Shown: positions 8,727-19,043, counted from the first letter of the stretch. The stretch: 43,225 nucleotides of DNA from an uncultured Eubacteriales bacterium (GCA_949294555.1 CASFHP010000025.1:1-43225); one strand, 5' to 3'. Program-made: numbers and translations. The notes: generated by a model not told the origin, from the sequence alone.

Positions 8727-9971
8727 CTAATAGTCTAAGCTATTAGCATCTAAAAGAAAATCATATATACTCATAATAATAATTCCATTATCATAACGTG
8801 ATCTTTTTATATTTTCTCCTACGATAATTATTTTTTTGAAAAAGTCATTTACATTTAATAAAGATTTCTGCTCTTGCTTTACTTTTTCTTCTGTTTTCAT
8901 TTCAAGTGCTGATTGAATATAAATTTTATTGTTTCCTTTGTTAGCCACAAAATCAATTTCCAACTGTTTTTTGGCATCTCCTTCACGAATTTCAACAGAA
9001 CCAACATCTACATTATATCCACGTTTTTTTAATTCTATATAAATAACATTCTCCATTATATGTGATACTTCTTCACTTTGTCTAAAGTCTAAAAACGAAT
9101 TTCTAATACCCATATCTGTAAAGTAATATTTTTGGGGTGTTTCTATAAACCTTTTTCCTCTTACATCAAATCTTCTTGCTTTTTCTATCATAAAAGCATC
9201 TTGTAAATACCCTAAATAATTATAGATTGTTTTGTCTGTCATAGTAGATAATTTATCTCTTTCCTTAAAATTATTTGATAATTTTAAAGGATTTGTAAGA
9301 CAACCTATATCAGATGCGATTATTTGTACCAACATCTCTAATTCTTCTTTATTTTGGATATGATTTCTGTCAATAATATCATTTATATATACATTATCTT
9401 TCTGTGTTCTTAGATAATTTATTTTTCCATTATCAGTCTTTGCTATTACTGTTAAAGGTAATCCTCCATAGGTATAATATTCATTTAATGCTTTTTCTTC
9501 TGTTCCATCATATACAGAATAGAATTCTGCAAATGATAGCGGATATACTCTGATTTCATCGCCCCTACCTCTAAATTCTGTTACAATATCTGATGACAAA
9601 AATTTTGAATTACTTCCAGTTACATATATCTCTACATTAGTCATATGCATAAAGCCAATTAAAACTGATTCAAAATCTTTAACTTCTTGTATTTCATCTA
9701 ATAATATATAATATTTGTTTTTATCTTTAATTAAACTTCTTATATGCTCATCCAATATATCGGGATTTAAATATTTTTTATTCTTATTTTCATCTAAACT
9801 TAATTGTATTATATGGTCTTCATCTGTTCCGTTCTCTAGAAGATACTTTTTAAATATTATATTTAATAAATAAGATTTTCCACATCTTCTAATTCCTGTT
9901 ATGATTTTTATAAGCTGATTGTCCATTCTGTCTATAAGTTCTTTTAAATAATAATCTCTTTTTATTTCCAT
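8727..9971 (-). CDS. AAA (AAA_14) and DUF4143 family ATPase
   Basis: The 414 residues carry Walker A GIRRCGKS (26-33), Walker B YYILLDEIQE (88-97), a sensor-like YVTGSNSKFL (about 116-125), LSFAEFY, and a C-terminal DUF4143 half with a PD-(D/E)XK-like arrangement ENVIYIEL, EIDFVA and IQSALEM. This is a widespread family with many copies per genome, of unproven function; a role in defence, plasmid or toxin-like systems has been suggested from context only. GGAGG is 7 nt before the ATG. The promoter sits between two 40-bp palindromes (9983-10022 and 10058-10097), suggesting tight or self-regulated expression. No partner gene is adjacent. Confidence 0.92.
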   Translation of the reverse strand: MEIKRDYYLKELIDRMDNQLIKIITGIRRCGKSYLLNIIFKKYLLENGTDEDHIIQLSLDENKNKKYLNPDILDEHIRSLIKDKNKYYILLDEIQEVKDFESVLIGFMHMTNVEIYVTGSNSKFLSSDIVTEFRGRGDEIRVYPLSFAEFYSVYDGTEEKALNEYYTYGGLPLTVIAKTDNGKINYLRTQKDNVYINDIIDRNHIQNKEELEMLVQIIASDIGCLTNPLKLSNNFKERDKLSTMTDKTIYNYLGYLQDAFMIEKARRFDVRGKRFIETPQKYYFTDMGIRNSFLDFRQSEEVSHIMENVIYIELKKRGYNVDVGSVEIREGDAKKQLEIDFVANKGNNKIYIQSALEMKTEEKVKQEQKSLLNVNDFFKKIIIVGENIKRSRYDNGIIIMSIYDFLLDANSLDY

Positions 9972-9982
9972 AGCAATACCTC

Positions 9983-10022
9983 CATTACGAATTTTTTCCG
10001 CTTACGGAACTTTTTCGTAATG
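9983..10022. repeat. 40-bp palindrome at the start of the ATPase transcript (proximal copy)
   Basis: The outer arms CATTACGAA/TTCGTAATG and inner arms TTCCG/CGGAA form a 40-base nested palindrome with A/T-rich internal loops. It begins the base after the -10 box (10023) and ends next to the GGAGG ribosome site, so the mRNA would start with this hairpin. A second copy with small differences in the loop lies at 10058-10097. It could be an operator, an mRNA 5' hairpin, or a mobile repeat. Confidence 0.85.
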
Positions 10023-10052
10023 ATTATAACATAAAATCATTTATTTAGTCAA
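10023..10052 (-). promoter_or_regulatory. promoter of the AAA/DUF4143 ATPase, flanked by palindromes
   Basis: TTGACT (10047-10052), an 18-bp spacer and a perfect TATAAT (10023-10028) lie on the minus strand. The -10 box abuts one palindrome and the -35 box is 5 bp from the other. Binding of a protein at the palindromes would cover the promoter on both sides. Confidence 0.75.
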
Positions 10053-10057
10053 TTTAT

Positions 10058-10097
10058 CATTACGAATTTTTTCCGTTTGCGGAACTTTTTCGTAATG
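10058..10097. repeat. 40-bp palindrome upstream of the ATPase promoter (distal copy)
   Basis: It has the same layout as the copy at 9983-10022 (CATTACGAA and TTCGTAATG outer arms, TTCCG and CGGAA inner arms), with TTTG in place of CTTA at the apex. The start-to-start distance is 75 bp. The copies are direct repeats of a palindrome. Confidence 0.85.
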
Positions 10098-10160
10098 AGA
10101 ATTAATTTGATTATCTATATTATATGCAAATTTATTGTTATCATACATATTACATTGCAA

Positions 10161-10193
10161 AAAAATTGCCAAAGGGCTTTTGGCAATTTTTTT
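10161..10193. terminator. rpoC terminator, bidirectional, TGCCAAAGGG family
   Basis: The arms AAAAATTGCCAAA (10161-10173) and TTTGGCAATTTTT (10179-10191) with a GGGCT loop start a few bases after the rpoC stop. On the minus strand the hairpin is followed by TTTTTTT. The sequence shares TTGCCAAAGGG and TTTGGCAATTTTTT with 8679-8711 and with the tilS insertion. Confidence 0.85.
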
Positions 10194-10196
10194 GTT

Positions 10197-13100
10197 TTAT
10201 TCCATATTTTCTGTATCCGCTACTTCTTCTAGTTGCTTTTCTGTGCTAATATGAATATTTTGATATTTTTTCATTCCTGTTCCTGCTGGAATTAATTTAC
10301 CAATAATAACATTTTCTTTTAGTCCTACTAAATCATCTGTTTTACCTTTAACAGCTGCGTCTGTAAGAACTCTTGTGGTTTCTTGGAATGACGCTGCTGA
10401 TAAGAAACTATCTGTTGCAAGAGCAGCTTTTGTAATACCAAGTAATACTCGTTTTCCTGTTGCAGGTCTCTTTCCTTCTGCAATTGCTTCATTATTTTTG
10501 TCTTCAAATTCATACATATCGATTAATGAACCTGGGAACATATCTGTATCTGCATTATCTTCGACTCTTACTTTCTTAAGCATTTGTCTACCAATAACTT
10601 CGATATGTTTGTCATTGATATCAACACCTTGATTTCTATATACTTTTTGTACTTCTGAAATTAGGTATTCATATACACCTTCTGGTCCTTTCAATGTTAA
10701 GATTTCTGATGGATTGATTGATCCTTCTATTAGAGGCTGTCCTATTTCTACTATGTCTCCATCTTTTACTTTCATTTTTGAACCAAATGGAATCGTGTAT
10801 GATTTTGCATTGTCTTTACCTGTAACAACAACTTCTTTTTTCTTCTTTGTTTCTTTGATTTTTACTTTACCTTCAATTTCTGAAATAATCGCAAGTCCCT
10901 TTGGTTTTCTAGCTTCAAATAGTTCTTCAACCCTTGGAAGACCTTGTGTAATATCTGCTACACCAGCAACACCACCAGAGTGAATGGTTCTCATTGTAAG
11001 CTGTGTACCAGGCTCACCAATTGATTGTGCTGCAATGATACCAATTGCTTCACCAATTGATACTAAGTCTCTTCTTGCTAATCCCATACCATAACATTTT
11101 TGACATACACCATGTTTTGAACGACATCCAAGAACTGAACGTACTTTTAATTTTTCAATTCCAGCTGCTACAATTTCATCTGCAATTTTTTCTGTAATCA
11201 TGGTATTTGTATCAACGATTAGTTCTTTTGTTTCAGGATTGTATACATCTTCTACAACAAATCTTCCTAATAATCTTTCTTGCATTTTTTCGATAACTTG
11301 TTGTCCATCTTTAATGTCGTAAACAATAATTCCATCATCTGTACCACAATCATGCTCTCTTACAATAATATCTTGTGATACGTCAACTAATCTTCTTGTT
11401 AAGTATCCAGAGTCGGCTGTTCTTAACGCTGTATCTGAAAGTCCTTTTCTTGCACCATGGGCAGAAATGAAGTACTCTAAGGCATCTAGTCCTTCTGCAA
11501 ATGATGATTTAATTGGGATTTCTACTGCTTTACCTGTTGTACTAGCCATCAATCCACGCATACCAGCAATTTGTCTTAACTGGCTCATGTTACCTCTGGC
11601 TCCTGATTTAACCATCATGTAGATTGGGTTTAATTCATCAAAGTTTTCTTCCATCGCGTCACTAACTTTGTTTGTTGTGTCTTCCCATACTTTGATAACT
11701 TCTGAATAACGTTCATCGTTTGTAATTAAACCTCTTGCATATTGTTTTCTAATATTTTCAATTTTTGTATCTGCTTCTTGTAATAATCCTTTTTTCGCTT
11801 CTGGTACTTGTACATCACTCATTGAGAATGTGATACCTGCTAATGTTGAATATTTAAATCCTAATGCTTTAATATAGTCTATTACTTCAGCTGATTCTGT
11901 TAATCCATGTGTTCTAATAACTCTTTCGATAATATTTCCCATTGATTTTTTCATAACCGGGAAACTGATTTCATATTGGAATGGGTCTTCTTTTCTATCA
12001 ATAAATCCTAAGTCTTGTGGAATTCCTTGATTGAAGATAATTCTTCCAACACTGGTTTCTATTTTCTTTGTTTTGATTTCTCCATCAATTTCTTTTGAAA
12101 CTCTAACAAAGATTTTTGCATGAATTCCGACATCATGGTTTTCAAATGCCATTAAAGCTTCATCTGGGTCTTTATAATAAGTACCTTCTCCCTTTTCTCC
12201 ATCCAATACCATTGTTAGATAATAACTTCCTAAAATCATGTCTAGTCTTGGTACTGCTACTGGTTTACCATCTTGTGGTTTTAACAAGTTGTTTGTTGAA
12301 AGCATTAAATATCTAGATTCTGCTTGTGCTTCTGGTGATAATGGTAAATGTACAGCCATTTGGTCACCGTCGAAGTCAGCATTAAATGCTTCACAAACTA
12401 ATGGGTGAAGTTTGATTGCTCTACCTTCTACCAATACTGGTTCAAAACTTTGAATACCTAGTCTATGTAGTGTAGGCGCACGGTTTAGCATAACTGGATG
12501 GTCTTTGATAACCTCTTCTAATATGCCCCATACTTCTGGTCTTAATCTTTCTACCATTCTTTTTGCATTTTTAATATTTTGTGCAATTCCTCTTCCAACC
12601 AATTCTCTCATAACAAATGGTTTGAATAATTCTACTGCCATTTCTTTTGGAAGTCCACATTGATAGATTTTAAGTTCTGGACCTACAACGATAACAGAAC
12701 GTCCTGAGTAGTCAACACGTTTTCCAAGTAAGTTTTGACGGAAACGACCTTGTTTACCTTTTAATAAGTCTGACAAAGATTTTAGTGGTCTATTTCCAGC
12801 TCCTGTTACTGGTCTACCTCTTCTACCATTATCAATTAAGGCATCTACAGATTCTTGTAACATTCTTTTTTCATTTCTAACAATAATTTCTGGTGCACCT
12901 AATTCTAATAATCTTTTTAATCTGTTATTTCTGTTGATAACTCTTCTATATAAGTCATTTAAGTCTGATGTAGCAAATCTACCACCATCTAATTGAACCA
13001 TTGGCCTTAAATCTGGTGGAATAACTGGAATAACATTCATAACCATCCATTCAGGTCTATTTCCTGAAAGTCTGAATGCTTCAACAGTATCTAATCTTTT

Positions 13101-13724
13101 TACAAGTTTGCTTTTCTTTTGCTCACTTGCATTTTCCAACTCTTTTCGAATTTGTAATGCTAATTTTTCTACATCAATTTGTTCCAATAATTCTCTTAAA
13201 GCCTCTGCTCCCATTTTTGCTTTAAAAGAACCTTTACCATATTTTTCTTCTGCTTCATGATACTCTTTTTCATTTAATACTTGGCATTTTTCTAAACCTG
13301 ATGTTCCTTTATCAATAACAATATATGAAGCAAAATAAATAATCTTTTCTAGGTTTCTTGGTGAAATATCTAACATTAAAGCAATTCTGCTTGGAATTCC
13401 TTTAAAATACCAAATATGTGCTACTGGTGCTGCTAATTCAATATGCCCCATTCTTTCACGTCTTACTTTTGACTTTGTAACTTCAACACCACATCTGTCA
13501 CACACAATACCTTTATATCTAACCCTTTTATATTTACCACAATGACATTCCCAGTCTTTTGTTGGACCAAATATTCTTTCACAGAAAAGTCCATCTTTTT
13601 CTGGTTTTAATGTTCTGTAGTTAATGGTCTCTGGTTTTTTAACTTCTCCTTTTGACCATTCTCTAATCTTTTCATCTGATGCAATCCCTATTTTTAATTT
13701 ATTAAAAATATCTAATTCGTCCAC
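10197..13724 (-). CDS. rpoC: DNA-directed RNA polymerase subunit beta'
   Basis: Catalytic beta' subunit. Visible landmarks: the N-terminal zinc site (CHCG with CDRCG), [12 protein letters not shown], the invariant catalytic loop [12 protein letters not shown] (about residue 447), the trigger-loop region with [15 protein letters not shown], and the second zinc site [13 protein letters not shown]. The length, about 1175, is normal for Firmicutes. I choose GTG 13724 (start [13 protein letters not shown]) because AGGGGG lies 6 nt upstream and homologues begin near this point. The in-frame GTG at 13784 would add 20 non-family residues and has a poor ribosome site. The usual rpsL, rpsG and fusA genes do not follow. 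Confidence 0.96.
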   Translation of the reverse strand: MDELDIFNKLKIGIASDEKIREWSKGEVKKPETINYRTLKPEKDGLFCERIFGPTKDWECHCGKYKRVRYKGIVCDRCGVEVTKSKVRRERMGHIELAAPVAHIWYFKGIPSRIALMLDISPRNLEKIIYFASYIVIDKGTSGLEKCQVLNEKEYHEAEEKYGKGSFKAKMGAEALRELLEQIDVEKLALQIRKELENASEQKKSKLVKRLDTVEAFRLSGNRPEWMVMNVIPVIPPDLRPMVQLDGGRFATSDLNDLYRRVINRNNRLKRLLELGAPEIIVRNEKRMLQESVDALIDNGRRGRPVTGAGNRPLKSLSDLLKGKQGRFRQNLLGKRVDYSGRSVIVVGPELKIYQCGLPKEMAVELFKPFVMRELVGRGIAQNIKNAKRMVERLRPEVWGILEEVIKDHPVMLNRAPTLHRLGIQSFEPVLVEGRAIKLHPLVCEAFNADFDGDQMAVHLPLSPEAQAESRYLMLSTNNLLKPQDGKPVAVPRLDMILGSYYLTMVLDGEKGEGTYYKDPDEALMAFENHDVGIHAKIFVRVSKEIDGEIKTKKIETSVGRIIFNQGIPQDLGFIDRKEDPFQYEISFPVMKKSMGNIIERVIRTHGLTESAEVIDYIKALGFKYSTLAGITFSMSDVQVPEAKKGLLQEADTKIENIRKQYARGLITNDERYSEVIKVWEDTTNKVSDAMEENFDELNPIYMMVKSGARGNMSQLRQIAGMRGLMASTTGKAVEIPIKSSFAEGLDALEYFISAHGARKGLSDTALRTADSGYLTRRLVDVSQDIIVREHDCGTDDGIIVYDIKDGQQVIEKMQERLLGRFVVEDVYNPETKELIVDTNTMITEKIADEIVAAGIEKLKVRSVLGCRSKHGVCQKCYGMGLARRDLVSIGEAIGIIAAQSIGEPGTQLTMRTIHSGGVAGVADITQGLPRVEELFEARKPKGLAIISEIEGKVKIKETKKKKEVVVTGKDNAKSYTIPFGSKMKVKDGDIVEIGQPLIEGSINPSEILTLKGPEGVYEYLISEVQKVYRNQGVDINDKHIEVIGRQMLKKVRVEDNADTDMFPGSLIDMYEFEDKNNEAIAEGKRPATGKRVLLGITKAALATDSFLSAASFQETTRVLTDAAVKGKTDDLVGLKENVIIGKLIPAGTGMKKYQNIHISTEKQLEEVADTENME

Positions 13725-13868
13725 TTTATTTCCCCCTAAATAATTTTTTTGGGTAATTCTAAAACAGTTAAGAGGTCTAGCCACCGCTGGTGCAATTCCC
13801 TCCTGTCGCCCCTTTCCTTTTTAGAATTTATTCAGTTAATTTTATTATCCATTTAAATCACATAGCTT

Positions 13869-14201
13869 TTATAATGCCATGCCCATTTGTTGTTTATTTG
13901 CCTGCATTGATTTTCTATGCAATTGCTCTTCTCTTGATTGCTTCTTTAATCTTAATACATATTGTCCATTTCCTAACATTGTTACTTTTGAATACATTGC
14001 TAAATTTGTGATTACTCTATCAAATTCTGTTTTTATCACTCGGTTTGCTTCCCCTATATCATGTATTTCATGATACTTCGTAAATCTTTCAGCAACGATT
14101 TGTCTATTGAAAATTTCTCCATCTTCAAAACATTCTTTCAATACCGTTACTATTCTTATATAGTCTGATTTACTATCCATTCTTTCTACAAATGTTGCCA
14201 T
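13869..14201 (-). CDS. unknown 110-residue protein between rpoB and rpoC
   Basis: I do not recognise this protein. It is mostly helical in character, with no membrane segment, starts MATFVERMDSKSDYIRIV, has ECFEDGEIFNRQIVAERF and a VTMLGNGQYVLRLKK segment that could be a winged-helix wing, and ends in a basic Gln/Lys-rich tail (about 90-110). The ribosome site CCTCC (minus GGAGG) is well placed. It is co-oriented between rpoB (227 bp upstream) and rpoC (144 bp downstream), so it is probably co-transcribed with RNA polymerase. A regulatory or DNA-binding role would be a guess. Confidence 0.75.
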   Translation of the reverse strand: MATFVERMDSKSDYIRIVTVLKECFEDGEIFNRQIVAERFTKYHEIHDIGEANRVIKTEFDRVITNLAMYSKVTMLGNGQYVLRLKKQSREEQLHRKSMQANKQQMGMAL

Positions 14202-14210
14202 ACTTCCTCC

Positions 14211-14235
14211 ATTTTCTTTTTCGAATTAATGACGT
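14211..14235. repeat. 25-bp direct repeat, copy 1
   Basis: The string ATTTTCTTTTTCGAATTAA-(T/C)-GACGT occurs here and at 14382-14406 with one difference. This copy lies directly upstream of the ribosome site of the 110-residue ORF, and the other lies inside the palindrome that ends rpoB. A second imperfect direct repeat, TTGTAAA-ACGAA with AATTAG, occurs at about 14264 and 14302, so the spacer may have grown by tandem or nested insertion. Confidence 0.7.
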
Positions 14236-14306
14236 CCTTTTCTTGCTAATTTTATTTACTCACTTTGTAAACGAAGCAAAATTAGTTCATCTTTACCTTG
14301 ATTTGT

Positions 14307-14430
14307 AAAACGAAATAAATTAGGTATATTACTAGGCAATTCGGAAAAGAAAACCAGAGGCGTACTCTTTGTACGTCGAGGATTTTCTTTTTCGAATTAA
14401 CGACGTAAGATGCCTGATTTAGTTCGTTTT
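14307..14430. repeat. 124-bp imperfect palindrome overlapping the rpoB stop codon
   Basis: The left arm begins AAAACGAAATAAATTAGG and the right arm ends CCTGATTTAGTTCGTTTT. Complementarity continues inward through GAAAAGAAAACC/GGATTTTCTTTTTC to an apex CGTAC-TCTTT-GTACG (14361-14375). The arms have several mismatches. The right end overlaps the rpoB TAA (14429-14431). It carries copy 2 of the 25-bp direct repeat at 14382-14406. Confidence 0.7.
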
Positions 14431-17400
14431 AAATGATGTCATTATCATTATCTAAGTTATCCCCTGCCAAATCACTATCAAAGAACATCTCATCATCTTC
14501 ATCATCTAGACTTTCAAACAACTCATCATTTCCGTCATCCAAAGGTTCTTCATCTTCTAATAGCATATCATCCTCTGTTTCTTCTGTATAGCCATCATCT
14601 AAATCTCCGTCTGCAACAACTTCATCTTCAGCTAGATATTTCTTTTCTTTCTCTGGATCATATTCAATTCCGTCTTCTATATTTTCTTTAAGCTCTAATT
14701 CTTGGTTGTCTTCTGAATATAGTCTAACATCTAATCCTAAAGATTGAAGTTCTTTTACTAATACTTTAAAGCTTTCTGGAACTCCAGGTTCTGGAACATT
14801 TTCACCTTTAACAATCGCTTCATAAGTTTTTACTCTTCCGACAACATCATCAGATTTAACTGTTAACATTTCTTGTAATGTATATGATGCACCATAAGCC
14901 TCTAATGCCCAAACTTCCATTTCTCCAAAACGTTGTCCACCAAATTGTGCCTTTCCTCCTAAAGGTTGTTGTGTAACTAATGAGTATGGTCCTGTTGAAC
15001 GAGCATGGATTTTATCATCTACTAAGTGGTGTAGTTTTAACATATACATAACACCAACCGTGATTGGGCTTGCAAATGGTTCTCCTGTTCTACCATCATA
15101 TAGTGTTGTTTTACCATCTTTGTTCATTCCAGCTTCTGCTAATAATTTTTCAACATCTTCTTGTGTTGCACCATCAAATACGGGTGTAGATACATGCCAT
15201 CCTAATGCTTTTGCAGCACCTCCTAAATGAACTTCTAGAACTTGACCTAAGTTCATACGAGATGGTACTCCCAGAGGGTTTAATAAAATATCGATTGGTG
15301 TACCGTCTGGCATAAATGGCATATCTTCTTCTGGTAATACTCTTGAAATAACACCTTTGTTACCGTGTCTACCTGCCATTTTATCTCCGACAGATATTTT
15401 TCTCTTTGTGGCAATATAACATCTGATAATTTGGTTAACCCCAGGTCCTAATTCGTCTGAATTTTCTCTTGTAAAGATTTTAACATCTACAATGGTTCCT
15501 GCTTCTCCATGAGGTACTCTTAATGATGTATCTCTTACTTCTCTTGCTTTTTCACCAAAGATAGCTCTTAATAATCTTTCTTCAGCTGTTAATTCTGTTT
15601 CTCCTTTTGGTGTTACCTTTCCAACTAAGATATCTCCTGGTCTTACTTCTGCACCAATACGGATAATTCCATTTTCATCTAGGTCTTTTAACGAGTCATC
15701 ACCAATGTTTGGAATATCTCTTGTGATTTCTTCTGCCCCTAGTTTTGTGTCTCTACATTCACAATCATATTCTTCTATATGAATTGATGTAAATACATCC
15801 TCTTTTACTAATCTTTCATTTAATAAAATTGCATCCTCATAGTTGTATCCTTCCCATGTTGAGAAAGCAACTAAAACGTTTTTACCTAATGCCATTTCTC
15901 CATTTTTTGTTGATGGTCCATCTGCGATAGCATCACCTTTTTTAACAATTTCACCTGTTTTTACAATTGGTTTTTGGTTAATACAAGTACCACCATTTGT
16001 TCTTTTGAACTTACGTAATTTATGTACAACAGTTTTTCCATTGTTATATTTAACAGTGATAGCGTCTCCTGTTACTTTTTCAATCACACCATCATCTTCT
16101 GCTAATACTAAGATTCCAGAATCTTTTGCTGCTCTATATTCAATACCTGTTCCAACAATTGGACTTTCTGTAATCATAAGTGGTACTGCTTGACGTTGCA
16201 TGTTTGCACCCATCAATGCTCTTTTTGCGTCATCATGCTCTAAGAATGGAATCATGGCTGCCGCAATAGAAACTAATTGTTTTGGAGAAACATCTACATA
16301 TTGTACTTTTTCTCTATCTACTTCAATTACTTCATTTCTAAATCTTACTCTGATTCTTGGATGTACAAAACTTCCGTCTTTGTTAATTGGTTCTGATGCT
16401 TGTGCAATGATGTAATTATCTTCTACATCTGCACTCATGTATTCTACTGTATCTGTTAATTTATGTGTCTCTGGGTCTACTTTTCTGTATGGTGTTTCAA
16501 TAAATCCATATTCATTAATTTGTGCAAATGATGATAATGCTGAGATTAATCCAATGTTTGGTCCTTCTGGAGATTCAATTGGACATAATCTACCATAATG
16601 TGTATAGTGAATATCACGAACCTCGAATCCTGCTCTATCTCTTGTTAATCCTCCAGGTCCTAATGCAGAAATTTTTCTTTTATGTGTTAATTCTGAAAGT
16701 GGGTTTGTTTGGTCCATGAATTGTGATAATTGTGAACTTCCAAAGAATTCTCTAATTGCTGATGTAATTGGTTTTGTATTGATTAATGTTTGTGGTGTTA
16801 CCACATCTAAGTCTTGAATGGTCATTCTTTCACGAACAACTCTTTCTAATCTTGTTAAACCAATTCTAAATTGATTTTGTAATAACTCACCAACACAACG
16901 AATTCTACGGTTTGCTAAATGGTCAATATCATCTGGTTCTCCTAATCCATGTGATAAGTTTAGTAAATAGTTAATAGAAGCAATCATATCTTCTGTTGTG
17001 ATATGTTTTGGTACTAATTCATTTTGTCTTTCTCCTATAACTTTTACTAGTTCTTTTTCGTCTGTATTATCAATAATATTTTTTAATACATTATAATTTA
17101 CCAATTCTTTAAAATGTAATTTGCTTAAATCAACATTTGGTAATGCTTTATGGATATTACATGTAGCATTTCCAATAATTCTAACGGTTCTTTCTCCTAC
17201 TGTAATATCGACTATGTTGATTCCTGCATTTTGAATATCTTCTGCAACTTCTTCGTTAATCACTTCTCCAGCTTGTACAAATACTTCTCCTGTTTCATTG
17301 TCTACGATATCTGTTGCAGATACTTTTCCTGCAATTCTGCCAGCCAATGCTAATTTTTGGTTAAATTTATATCTTCCAACTTTTGCTAAGTCATATCTTC

Positions 17401-18190
17401 TATTATCAAAAAATAATCCATTAAATAAATTTCTTGCAGCATCTGCTGTTGGAAGTTCTCCTGGTCTTAATTTTTTATAAATTTCAATTAAAGCTTCATC
17501 TTGGTCTTTTATCGTATCTTTATTAATTGTCGCAGTGATTAATTCTTCATCGCCAAATAATTCTCTTATTTGGTCATCTGTTGCCACACCAATAGCTCTC
17601 AAAAGCGTAGTTACTGGAACTTTTCTTGTTCTATCGACACGTACCCAGAAAATGTCATTTCCATCTGTTTCATATTCTAGCCATGCTCCACGAAGTGGCA
17701 TGACAGTTGATGTATATGTTCTTTTTCCTGTTTTGGTGTCAAATACTTCATCATAGTAGCATCCAGGTGAACGAACTAATTGGCTGACAACAACTCTTTC
17801 TGCTCCATTGATAACAAATGTACCACTGTCTGTCATTAATGGAAAATCTCCTAGATAAATTTCCTGCTCTTTGATTTCTCCTGTTTCACGATTGATTAAT
17901 CTTACTTTTACATGTAATCTTGAAGAGTATGTTGCATCTCTTTCTTTTGCTTCTTCTACTGTGTATTTTGTCTTGTCCTCCATATAGTAATCAAAAAATT
18001 CAAGTACAAGATTTCCTGAATAGTCTTCGATTGGAGAAATATCTTTTAATACTTCGCCTAGTCCTTCTTCTACAAACCAATCATAAGAATCTCTTTGAAC
18101 TTTAATCAAGTTTGGCATTTCGATATAGTCGCCAACTTTTGCGAAATCTTTACGAGAAGCTTTCTCGTATTTCACTTCTTTTAATTTCAA
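14429..18190 (-). CDS. rpoB: DNA-directed RNA polymerase subunit beta
   Basis: Beta subunit of RNA polymerase. Landmarks: the rifampicin-pocket region [20 protein letters not shown] and [12 protein letters not shown], the GPNIGLI motif, [13 protein letters not shown], and the C-terminal [25 protein letters not shown] (written in two known blocks). The last 75 or so residues are an acidic tail rich in Asp/Glu ending DNDII; acidic tails occur in other Firmicutes beta subunits. I choose TTG 18190 because GAGGTGA lies 5 nt upstream; the GTG at 18199 falls inside that ribosome site. The rplJ and rplL genes do not precede it, and rpoC is separated by a small ORF. Confidence 0.96.
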   Translation of the reverse strand: MKLKEVKYEKASRKDFAKVGDYIEMPNLIKVQRDSYDWFVEEGLGEVLKDISPIEDYSGNLVLEFFDYYMEDKTKYTVEEAKERDATYSSRLHVKVRLINRETGEIKEQEIYLGDFPLMTDSGTFVINGAERVVVSQLVRSPGCYYDEVFDTKTGKRTYTSTVMPLRGAWLEYETDGNDIFWVRVDRTRKVPVTTLLRAIGVATDDQIRELFGDEELITATINKDTIKDQDEALIEIYKKLRPGELPTADAARNLFNGLFFDNRRYDLAKVGRYKFNQKLALAGRIAGKVSATDIVDNETGEVFVQAGEVINEEVAEDIQNAGINIVDITVGERTVRIIGNATCNIHKALPNVDLSKLHFKELVNYNVLKNIIDNTDEKELVKVIGERQNELVPKHITTEDMIASINYLLNLSHGLGEPDDIDHLANRRIRCVGELLQNQFRIGLTRLERVVRERMTIQDLDVVTPQTLINTKPITSAIREFFGSSQLSQFMDQTNPLSELTHKRKISALGPGGLTRDRAGFEVRDIHYTHYGRLCPIESPEGPNIGLISALSSFAQINEYGFIETPYRKVDPETHKLTDTVEYMSADVEDNYIIAQASEPINKDGSFVHPRIRVRFRNEVIEVDREKVQYVDVSPKQLVSIAAAMIPFLEHDDAKRALMGANMQRQAVPLMITESPIVGTGIEYRAAKDSGILVLAEDDGVIEKVTGDAITVKYNNGKTVVHKLRKFKRTNGGTCINQKPIVKTGEIVKKGDAIADGPSTKNGEMALGKNVLVAFSTWEGYNYEDAILLNERLVKEDVFTSIHIEEYDCECRDTKLGAEEITRDIPNIGDDSLKDLDENGIIRIGAEVRPGDILVGKVTPKGETELTAEERLLRAIFGEKAREVRDTSLRVPHGEAGTIVDVKIFTRENSDELGPGVNQIIRCYIATKRKISVGDKMAGRHGNKGVISRVLPEEDMPFMPDGTPIDILLNPLGVPSRMNLGQVLEVHLGGAAKALGWHVSTPVFDGATQEDVEKLLAEAGMNKDGKTTLYDGRTGEPFASPITVGVMYMLKLHHLVDDKIHARSTGPYSLVTQQPLGGKAQFGGQRFGEMEVWALEAYGASYTLQEMLTVKSDDVVGRVKTYEAIVKGENVPEPGVPESFKVLVKELQSLGLDVRLYSEDNQELELKENIEDGIEYDPEKEKKYLAEDEVVADGDLDDGYTEETEDDMLLEDEEPLDDGNDELFESLDDEDDEMFFDSDLAGDNLDNDNDII

Positions 18191-18386
18191 GAAAATCACC
18201 TCATATAAAATATTAAGCAGAAATAAGTATCAACATTTTTGTTGATTTGATTTATTTGTTAAAAGAAGTCCCTCTTAAATGATAAATTTCTTACTAAGGT
18301 TTAAAATCGTCTGCTCTTACAATTTTAAATTTGCTTAGGGAAACTTATATTTAATTCCTCTCCTTTTAATTTTTAACTTTTAAATA

Positions 18387-18452
18387 GAACAATAGCGGGC
18401 TTTTTTTTATATTTTATCTGTTTATGACATTTTAAAGCCCGCGTTATTGTTC
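18387..18452. repeat. inverted repeat in the rpoB leader
   Basis: GAACAATAGCGGGCTTT (18387-18403) pairs with AAAGCCCGC-GT-TATTGTTC (18434-18452), with a 2-nt bulge and a 30-nt AT-rich loop. The GC-rich part is unusual for this region. On the plus strand it is followed by no T run, so a terminator is not obvious. Confidence 0.7.
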
Positions 18453-18457
18453 GGCGC

Positions 18458-18481
18458 CAAATTTTACGTTAGTAAAATTTG
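18458..18481. repeat. perfect 10-bp hairpin with GTTA apex
   Basis: CAAATTTTAC (18458-18467) and GTAAAATTTG (18472-18481) flank GTTA. The apex AC-GTTA-GT is the same as at 18935-18942 and nearly the same (AC-GTTT-GT) as at 21640-21647, although the stems differ. Confidence 0.7.
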
Positions 18482-18599
18482 TGTGCAATCGTTAGAGCGA
18501 AGCGTGGTATAGAAAAATGTAATTTTTCCTATACCATAAATTTTAAATTTATAATTTGATTTTGAAAAACATCCTATTTAACTATTAGATAAAATAAAC

Positions 18600-18645
18600 G
18601 GCAATAAAAGAGCTGTCAAAAAACTTTCATTTTTCAACTGGCTCT
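18600..18645 (-). terminator. terminator-like hairpin early in the rpoB leader
   Basis: On the minus strand AGAGC, then GTTGAAAAA, can pair as RNA (with G-U pairs) with TTTTTTGAC, then GCTCT, followed by TTTTATT. It lies about 100 nt after the predicted rpoB start site with no gene upstream, so it could be an attenuator or the end of a short leader RNA. Confidence 0.45.
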
Positions 18646-18747
18646 AATAAAATATTCAATTTTGTTACAAATTATTTTCCTTTATTTTAATCACCTTTTT
18701 TATTTCTCTTTTTAGGCTCATTAAATTCTCTTTTTCAAATCTGTATT

Positions 18748-18777
18748 ATTATATATCAAAATGCTTACGGAAGTCAA
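18748..18777 (-). promoter_or_regulatory. candidate rpoB promoter
   Basis: TTGACT (18772-18777), an 18-bp spacer and TATAAT (18748-18753) lie on the minus strand. It is the best match I found in the 0.9 kb upstream of rpoB, and it implies a very long leader. A closer promoter cannot be excluded. Confidence 0.55.
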
Positions 18778-18902
18778 TAGTTTTGGACAATTTTTCCAAA
18801 TACTTTGATTATCCAGAGGTCAAGTCGATTTTGCGTGTTAAGCAATATATAATATAAAAAATGAAATGATTTTGCGTATGTAAATTTGAAGTTAGAAATA
18901 AC

Positions 18903-18977
18903 CAATAAAACCATGAGGAATGTTCACGGTACTCACGTTAGTGAGGGTTTGAGTGAAAGAGGCTCATGGTTTTATTG
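18903..18977. repeat. 75-bp nested palindrome in the rpoB upstream region
   Basis: The perfect 15-bp outer arms CAATAAAACCATGAG and CTCATGGTTTTATTG enclose TTCAC/GTGAA (18923-18927 with 18953-18957) and an apex CTCAC-GTTA-GTGAG (18932-18945). It lies between the divergent promoters. The TTTTATTG after the stem might allow weak termination, but no gene ends here. Confidence 0.8.
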
Positions 18978-19043
18978 TGTTGACTTCTGAATAGTTACAA
19001 TAATTTAATCATTTGTGTATACTTTATTTTTTTATTACAAATA

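Larger units (their letters stand above)
18191..18741 (-). promoter_or_regulatory. rpoB 5' leader, about 550 nt, with four hairpins
   Basis: This gene-free stretch would form the untranslated leader if the promoter at 18748-18777 is used. It holds, in transcript order, a terminator-like hairpin (18600-18645), an arm pair GGTATAG/CTATACC (18506-18535), a perfect 10-bp hairpin with a GTTA loop on the plus strand (18458-18481) and a 17-bp stem built from GAACAATA and GCCCGC blocks (18387-18452, 2-nt bulge). I found no convincing small ORF. Regulation by attenuation is an inference. Confidence 0.5.

Noticed and set aside
13725..13784. Longer rpoC reading frame from the GTG at 13784
   Set aside because: The ribosome site is 13 nt away and the extra 20 residues do not fit the family; GTG 13724 has AGGGGG at 6 nt.
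18810..18890. GATTTTGCGT direct repeats in the rpoB upstream region as operators
   Set aside because: The two copies (about 44 bp apart) are short, AT-rich and have no symmetry or clear relation to a promoter.
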